From Promethearchaeota archaeon (GTDB lineage Archaea > Asgardarchaeota > Lokiarchaeia > Sigynarchaeales > SOKP01), in assembly GCA_019057975.1 (NCBI GenBank), contig JAHLWJ010000135.1:1-11214 (forward strand): 11,214 nucleotides of DNA, written 5' to 3'. Shown here piece by piece: positions 6,974 through 11,214 of this stretch. The translations under genes and the position numbers were made by a program. The notes under the pieces are model-generated. The model saw only the letters and a program-made list of their open reading frames with translations. It made no database searches and was not told the DNA's origin. Numbering within the stretch: position 1 is the stretch's first letter; every line of letters begins with the position of its first letter.

Positions 6974-7921
6974 TTAATCTTTTTTCTCTCTAACAATGAT
7001 ATAAATTGAGAAAATGACGATTATAGTACCAAATAGGTGGAATATAGTAAAGATTTCACCCAGAATCATCCAAGCAAAAAAAGCTGATATTATAGGTGTT
7101 AAAGAATTGACGATACTTGCCTTCCCTATTTCTATATAAGTCAAGGTTTTATACCAAAGAAATAGGCTAAAACCGTAATCAACACCCATTAACAAAACAA
7201 ATATAAAGTTTTCAAAATTAAACATGAGCAGCACATTTTCAAGAGGGAAAATGAATAGATATAATATAAATAAGATTAATCCACTCATCAGGTTTCTTAC
7301 AAAAACAACTTGAGTCGGAAATATTTCATTTCTATCAAACCCGGCTTTTGTAAATGTGTGAATAAAAGTAAACAGAGCAACATTTATGGTTAAAATAATC
7401 ACACCTAAGTTAAATTCTAAAAAATTAAATGAACCCTGAGTAACTGCTAGAAGTAATCCAGAGAAAAGAGCTACACAAAAAATTATTTGTACTTTAGAAA
7501 TTCTTTTTTCTTTGAGAATTAATGATCCAAAGATTAAGGCAAATATTATTTCACTTTTCAATACAAGAGAACTATTAATCGCTCCTGCTATTTCAAAACC
7601 TATATATAAAAGGACAGGAACAACGCTAAAGACAAGCCCTATTGTAATAAGGAGATTTATATTTTTCTTTTTCTTCCATCCATTCAATAAAGAATCCCTA
7701 AAATGTAAATCAAATCCACTATTCTTATTTCGAATTAATCTCCTTCTTTCAATGATAAATAACGGTAAGAAGATTAATGCTTCAACTAGAGCTGTCATAG
7801 CAGCAAAAATAAAGGGATCGATAATTGATGGTCTTGCGTTGGAAATAACTGGCTGTAGGCCTATTAAAAAGACACCAATTATTCCGAAAGTAAGTCCTTT
7901 TTTTAAATTATAGTTGCTCAC
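6974..7921 (-). CDS. EamA/DMT-family membrane transporter
   Basis: This 315-residue, very hydrophobic protein has about ten predicted membrane helices arranged as two EamA repeats, typical of the drug/metabolite transporter superfamily (RhaT/PecM/YdcZ-like exporters and permeases of small metabolites and amino acids). The first repeat ends in the family-typical segment around SLVLKSEIIFALIFGSLIL with EKR (~117-140). The second has the matching segment NSLTPIISAFFAWMILGEIF (~270-289), whose Glu follows the helix as usual. A charged loop (~59-86, rich in Arg and Lys) lies between helices 2 and 3. The start is GTG at 7921; the next residues SNYNLKKG lead directly into helix 1. It lies 61 bp behind ornithine aminotransferase in the same direction, so an amino acid or polyamine cargo is reasonable but unproven. 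Confidence 0.85.
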   Translation of the reverse strand: MSNYNLKKGLTFGIIGVFLIGLQPVISNARPSIIDPFIFAAMTALVEALIFLPLFIIERRRLIRNKNSGFDLHFRDSLLNGWKKKKNINLLITIGLVFSVVPVLLYIGFEIAGAINSSLVLKSEIIFALIFGSLILKEKRISKVQIIFCVALFSGLLLAVTQGSFNFLEFNLGVIILTINVALFTFIHTFTKAGFDRNEIFPTQVVFVRNLMSGLILFILYLFIFPLENVLLMFNFENFIFVLLMGVDYGFSLFLWYKTLTYIEIGKASIVNSLTPIISAFFAWMILGEIFTIFHLFGTIIVIFSIYIIVREKKD

Positions 7922-7982
7922 GCTATGAGGAAAAAATTAAATAAGAATTAATAAGTTAGGAATTAACCTTAAAAGTTGAAAT
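7922..7982 (-). promoter_or_regulatory. Spacer between aminotransferase and transporter genes
   Basis: This 61-bp AT-rich gap has no clear Shine-Dalgarno sequence. Read leftward, it has a TATA-like TTATTTAA about 20 nt before the GTG start. It could be a secondary promoter or simply an intra-operon spacer; no hairpin terminator is evident. Confidence 0.25.
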
Positions 7983-9239
7983 TTACATGATGAGTACTTT
8001 TTCAATAATTTCAATAGCCCAATCAATTTCTTCTCGTGTAATAACCAATGGTGGAGCAAACCTAATAGTTGTAGAATGAGTATCTTTTGCTAAAATTCCA
8101 TTATTTTTTAATTCTTCAACAATATACCTTGCATCTTCAGCAAATTCAACAGCAACCAGCAGTCCTTTTCCCCTTATGTCTATGATTGGAATTTTTGTTT
8201 TTTTTTCTGCAACCTCTTTAAGTCTCTTAATAAAATAAGCACCCATCTCTTTTGCTCGTTCAGCGAGATTTTCGCGTAAATGAATGTCTATAGATTTCAT
8301 TGCTACAGCACATGCTAATGGGTTTCCACCGAAAGTGCTCCCGTGAGTACCAGGTTTAATTACATCAGGACCTATTATTTCTTTAGTCGCTACACATGCA
8401 GAAACAGGATAAACTCCACCTCCTAAAGCTTTACCCAACAATAACATGTCTGGTTTGACCCCTTCATGATCACAGGCAAAAAATTCTCCAGTTCGACAAA
8501 AACCAGTCTGAATCTCGTCTAATACCATTAAAACATTATATTTTGTGCAAATTTCCCTAACTTTGGTTAAATATCCTTCAGGAGGAATATTTACTCCCGC
8601 TTCGCCCTGAATGGGCTCAAACAAAAAAGCAGCAACTTTTTCAGGTCCTAAATCTAAAATTGTATTCTCTAATTCTTCAGCATCTCCATACGGTATTATG
8701 ATAAATCCCGGGGTATATGGTCCAAAATTTTCATGATAGCGAACTGAAATATCAGAACTAAAACCTACAATAGTAATTGTCCTTCCATGAAAGTTATTTC
8801 GGCATACAATTATCTTAGCTTCGTTTTTTGGGATTTTTTTCTTAATATAACCCCATGCTCTAGCTACTTTTAACCCCGTAGAAACTGCTTCAGTTCCTGT
8901 GTTCATAGGGATGCTCATTATACCAGAATTTGTTGGATCGTTGATGTGTGGGCCCACAACTTCAGCTAACATTTTCAAGAATGGACCCATTAAATCATTA
9001 TGAAATGCCCGCGAAGTTAGGGTAACAATATCTGCTTGTTCTTTTAAAGCTGCGATAATTTCGGGATGACAATGCCCCGTGTTCTGGCTTGAATATGCTG
9101 ATAAACAGTCCAAATATTTATTTCCTTCTGGATCATAAACCCACACACCTTCTGCTTTAGATATTACAACAGGAATAGGATGGTAATTATGAGCGCAATA
9201 TTCATTATCTAAATCAATATACTCTTTAGAACTTGGCAT
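7983..9239 (-). CDS. rocD: Ornithine aminotransferase (ornithine--oxo-acid transaminase)
   Basis: This class III, PLP-dependent aminotransferase moves the delta-amino group of ornithine to 2-oxoglutarate, giving glutamate and glutamate-5-semialdehyde, which cyclises to P5C. The 418 residues match the family. PLP-site features are GTEA (115-118), NNFHGRT (148-154), DEIQTG (241-246) and the Schiff-base lysine Lys270 in LGKALGGG. Residues known to set ornithine recognition in human OAT have counterparts: Tyr19 (NYHP; human Tyr55), Tyr49 (SAYS; human Tyr85), Arg153 (human Arg180) and the GEAG glutamate Glu213 (human Glu235). This favours OAT over acetylornithine, GABA or lysine aminotransferases. 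It is the first gene of the leftward block and faces the carbamoyltransferase/carbamate kinase genes, which would supply ornithine. The ATG has no Shine-Dalgarno sequence; a TATA-like AATATA lies ~24 nt upstream, suggesting a leaderless message. Confidence 0.93.
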   Translation of the reverse strand: MPSSKEYIDLDNEYCAHNYHPIPVVISKAEGVWVYDPEGNKYLDCLSAYSSQNTGHCHPEIIAALKEQADIVTLTSRAFHNDLMGPFLKMLAEVVGPHINDPTNSGIMSIPMNTGTEAVSTGLKVARAWGYIKKKIPKNEAKIIVCRNNFHGRTITIVGFSSDISVRYHENFGPYTPGFIIIPYGDAEELENTILDLGPEKVAAFLFEPIQGEAGVNIPPEGYLTKVREICTKYNVLMVLDEIQTGFCRTGEFFACDHEGVKPDMLLLGKALGGGVYPVSACVATKEIIGPDVIKPGTHGSTFGGNPLACAVAMKSIDIHLRENLAERAKEMGAYFIKRLKEVAEKKTKIPIIDIRGKGLLVAVEFAEDARYIVEELKNNGILAKDTHSTTIRFAPPLVITREEIDWAIEIIEKVLIM

Positions 9240-9514
9240 GATGATGATTCAAATTTATCCTATATTAACATATTACTATAAAATAAAATGAAAAGTTTCA
9301 TTAAACTTTTTTCAAATTATTTTGAGTAAAACGTAAAATTAAATAATATTCTCTAAAATTAAATTATTCATTACATTTTTTCTGATAAATTGTCTGATTA
9401 TAGTAAAATTTTAAACTTAAATTTCAAAAAAATAAAATTTAAATAGAAACGCGTCAAAAATTATATTGCTAAAAATTTTATAAAAATGTAAATCCAAAAA
9501 AAAGTGATAACAAA
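9240..9514. promoter_or_regulatory. Divergent AT-rich promoter region between rocD and the acylase gene
   Basis: This 275-bp stretch has no credible gene. Near the left side is a leftward AATATA box ~24 nt before the rocD ATG. Near the right side are TATA-like candidates at 9461-9466 and the palindromic TTTTATAAAA (9476-9485), then GTGAT (9504-9508) 6 nt before ATG 9515 as a weak ribosome site. The middle carries a repeated AT-rich motif and an imperfect palindrome (9406-9424) that could bind a regulator shared by both directions. Confidence 0.45.
9334..9364. repeat. Direct repeat of an 11-bp AT-rich motif, 20-bp period
   Basis: TAAAATTAAAT occurs at 9334-9344 and again at 9354-9364, exactly 20 bp apart, with the shared core continuing as near-copies at 9404 (TAAAATTTTAA) and 9433 (TAAAATTTAAAT). 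Two helical turns between exact copies is compatible with binding of a regulator on one DNA face. In so AT-rich a region chance is a serious alternative. Confidence 0.3.
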
Positions 9515-11214
9515 ATGAAAAAAAAAATAACAGTTCTTACTCTGTCATTAATAGTCTTGTTATTGTTTATCCCATTATCTCCTGTCTATGCATGTAAAGG
9601 TTGGAATCGTAAAAGAATTACAATTATTAGAGATGATTATGGTGTTCCGCATGTTTTTGCAAAGACTAAAGAGGGTTTAGGTTTTGGTGCAGGATACGCT
9701 ATGGCTCAAGATAGGTTATGGCAAGCAGACCTCTACAGACGATCTGCCTTCGGCAATCTAGCGGAATTTGGTTTGGCAACTATTGATCAAGATTATGAAA
9801 CAAGGAAATTAGGATATAGTAAGGAAGAATTAAAAGAGATTTTTGATAAGTGGGAACCTATTAACCCTAATGCAAAGTTAAAGGAAATGAATTTAGCATA
9901 TATTGATGGTATCAATTATTATATTGAAGAAGCTTTAACTGCTCTTTCTATGGACGATCCTTCTCTTATGCCCGTTGAATATCTAGCATATGGACTTCCT
10001 CTTGAGCCATTCTCTATAGCAGATAGTGTAGTTATTACGGTTATGATGGCTTGGAGGTTTGGTGGAACTGGTGGAAATGAACTTTCATATGCTGCAGCAT
10101 TGCAAGCATTGCAAGCGGAACATGGAATAACAGAAGGATGGTTGATGTTTAATGATCTTTATCCTCAACAAGATCCAGGTGCTGAAGTTACAATTCCGGG
10201 TACTGGATGTAAATTTCCTAACAGTAAAATATCTAATCCCATGATGGAATTACCTGGAAATTTAGGAACATTGTATAATGAATATAAACAAATACAAATG
10301 GGACAAACTCAATTATTCGAATCTCTTGGGATTCCTACCAAATTTGGAAGTAATGCATGGGTTGTTCATCCAAAAAAGACAACTACTAAAAATGCAATGG
10401 AATTAGGAGGTCCTCAAATGGGTCATTCAATTCCTCAGATTGTCCTAGAAATGGGATTGCATGGTGCTGGTATTGATGCTGTGGGTATGATGATGCCCCA
10501 ATCACCTTCAATATTAATTGGTGTTAGTAAAGACGGCGCTTGGACATCGACAACTGGTGGTTCAGATGTAATGGATACCTATATTGAAACTCTAAATCCA
10601 ACTGATCATACTCAATACTTGTATAATGGTGAATTTATAGATATGGAAGTCAGAACTGAAACATTTTATTCCCCTTTTGAACCTACTAGAGAAGAAGAGA
10701 TCTATCGTACGGTACATGGTCCGATACTCTTTATTGACGAGGTTAACCATCTTGCTTTCACAATAAAAGCACCATACTATAAGAATGAGATGGCCGCAGA
10801 AGAAGGTTGGTCTCTCTTTCAACAAGCAAGAAATATCTGGGACTTTCAAAAAGCTGTTAAAACAATACAACCGAATCATAACTTCTTATGGGCGGATAGA
10901 CATGGAAGAGTAGGATTTTGGCATGCTGGAACATTTCCAATAAAACCAGAAACAGGAAGGGATGGGCGACCTATTGATGATAGATTACCTTTATACGGAA
11001 CGGGTGAAGAAGAATGGGTTGGTCTTACAGGATTTAATGAAATGCCTAAGTGTATCGATCCAAAACAAGGGTTTCTTGCTAATTGGAATAATAAACCTAT
11101 AGCAGATTGGCCATATGGAGAAGCAGATTGGGGTGAAGGGCATCGTGTCAAACGAATACAAGATCTATTAGCAGCTGATGATAAGATTTCCTTTGAAGAT
11201 ATGAATAGAATAAA
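9515..11214 (+). CDS. Penicillin-acylase family (peptidase S45) secreted Ntn-hydrolase, C-terminus cut by window edge
   Basis: This is an N-terminal-nucleophile amidase that hydrolyses N-acyl amides; family members act on penicillin G, acyl-homoserine lactones or N-acyl amino acids. A signal peptide (three Lys, then a hydrophobic helix ~6-24) ends VYA-C27, which could be a signal peptidase I site or a lipobox, so the enzyme acts outside the cell or on the membrane. IRDDYGVPHV (38-47) and AMAQDRLWQADLYRR (62-76) are alpha-chain hallmarks. The autocatalytic cut is expected before Ser279 in FGSNAW. Counting Ser279 as beta-1, positions of E. coli penicillin G acylase are kept: Gln301 (beta-Gln23), Asp351 and Asp354 (calcium-binding beta-Asp73 and beta-Asp76). 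Beta-Ala69 is Thr347. Asn456 in HNFLWAD is the oxyanion Asn, and ANWNNKP follows near residue 526. The frame is open for 566 codons to the edge. The natural substrate is unknown. Confidence 0.9.
   Translation, partial: MKKKITVLTLSLIVLLLFIPLSPVYACKGWNRKRITIIRDDYGVPHVFAKTKEGLGFGAGYAMAQDRLWQADLYRRSAFGNLAEFGLATIDQDYETRKLGYSKEELKEIFDKWEPINPNAKLKEMNLAYIDGINYYIEEALTALSMDDPSLMPVEYLAYGLPLEPFSIADSVVITVMMAWRFGGTGGNELSYAAALQALQAEHGITEGWLMFNDLYPQQDPGAEVTIPGTGCKFPNSKISNPMMELPGNLGTLYNEYKQIQMGQTQLFESLGIPTKFGSNAWVVHPKKTTTKNAMELGGPQMGHSIPQIVLEMGLHGAGIDAVGMMMPQSPSILIGVSKDGAWTSTTGGSDVMDTYIETLNPTDHTQYLYNGEFIDMEVRTETFYSPFEPTREEEIYRTVHGPILFIDEVNHLAFTIKAPYYKNEMAAEEGWSLFQQARNIWDFQKAVKTIQPNHNFLWADRHGRVGFWHAGTFPIKPETGRDGRPIDDRLPLYGTGEEEWVGLTGFNEMPKCIDPKQGFLANWNNKPIADWPYGEADWGEGHRVKRIQDLLAADDKISFEDMNRI

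Noticed and set aside
7512..7913. Open frame on the plus strand inside the EamA transporter gene
   Set aside because: It is the complement of a membrane protein gene; the translation is low-complexity and basic with no family resemblance.
9240..9514. CRISPR leader or origin-like element in the AT-rich spacer
   Set aside because: Only short 11-bp AT-rich repeats are present, without repeat-spacer structure or origin-box-like GC clusters.
9515..9600. Confident lipoprotein call for the acylase
   Set aside because: VYAC fits a lipobox only loosely (Tyr at -2); ordinary signal peptidase cleavage after Ala26 is equally possible.
10592..11151. Two minus-strand open frames inside the penicillin-acylase gene
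   Set aside because: They overlap conserved S45 coding sequence, have no ribosome site or domain, and are best explained as chance.

Overview
This is a strongly AT-rich window that looks archaeal. The signs are TATA-box-like sequences about 20-30 nt ahead of several start codons, little or no Shine-Dalgarno sequence ahead of some genes, several TTG and GTG starts, and family content seen in archaea (a probable F420-dependent luciferase-like oxidoreductase, a carbamoyltransferase plus carbamate kinase pair, and a multi-cluster dye-linked dehydrogenase). An Asgard-type or other amino-acid-fermenting anaerobic archaeon would fit, but that is inference; no rRNA or other lineage marker is present.

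Layout. At the left edge a GIY-YIG nuclease gene runs leftward out of the window (1-598). From a divergent promoter region (599-754) a rightward block begins: a 694-residue iron-sulfur flavoprotein (755-2839), a DAO-family flavin dehydrogenase three bases behind it (2842-4008), an ornithine-carbamoyltransferase-family enzyme (4091-5023) and a carbamate kinase (5089-6003). The carbamate kinase stop codon directly abuts the stop codon of a leftward block. Read from its promoter, that block holds ornithine aminotransferase (9239-7983), a ten-helix EamA/DMT permease (7921-6974) and a luciferase-like oxidoreductase (6945-6004). A 275-bp AT-rich spacer (9240-9514) separates the block from a rightward gene for an exported penicillin-acylase-type N-terminal-nucleophile hydrolase, cut by the right edge.

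How the genes may work together. Most of the window fits catabolism of arginine-family amino acids. The carbamoyltransferase run backwards would yield ornithine and carbamoyl phosphate. Carbamate kinase would turn the latter into ATP, ammonia and CO2, and ornithine aminotransferase would turn ornithine into glutamate semialdehyde/pyrroline-5-carboxylate (P5C). The flavoprotein pair has the architecture of amine/imino-acid dehydrogenases (proline, sarcosine, opine type) and could feed the same P5C node or release an amino acid from a secondary amine. No arginine deiminase is visible. The carbamoyltransferase carries changes in two signature motifs, so its substrate is not certain.

I see no CRISPR array, tRNA, rRNA, insertion sequence or defence cassette. 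The points most worth a second look are the all-in-one redox subunit, the altered carbamoyltransferase motifs, and the clustering of these genes around ornithine and P5C.
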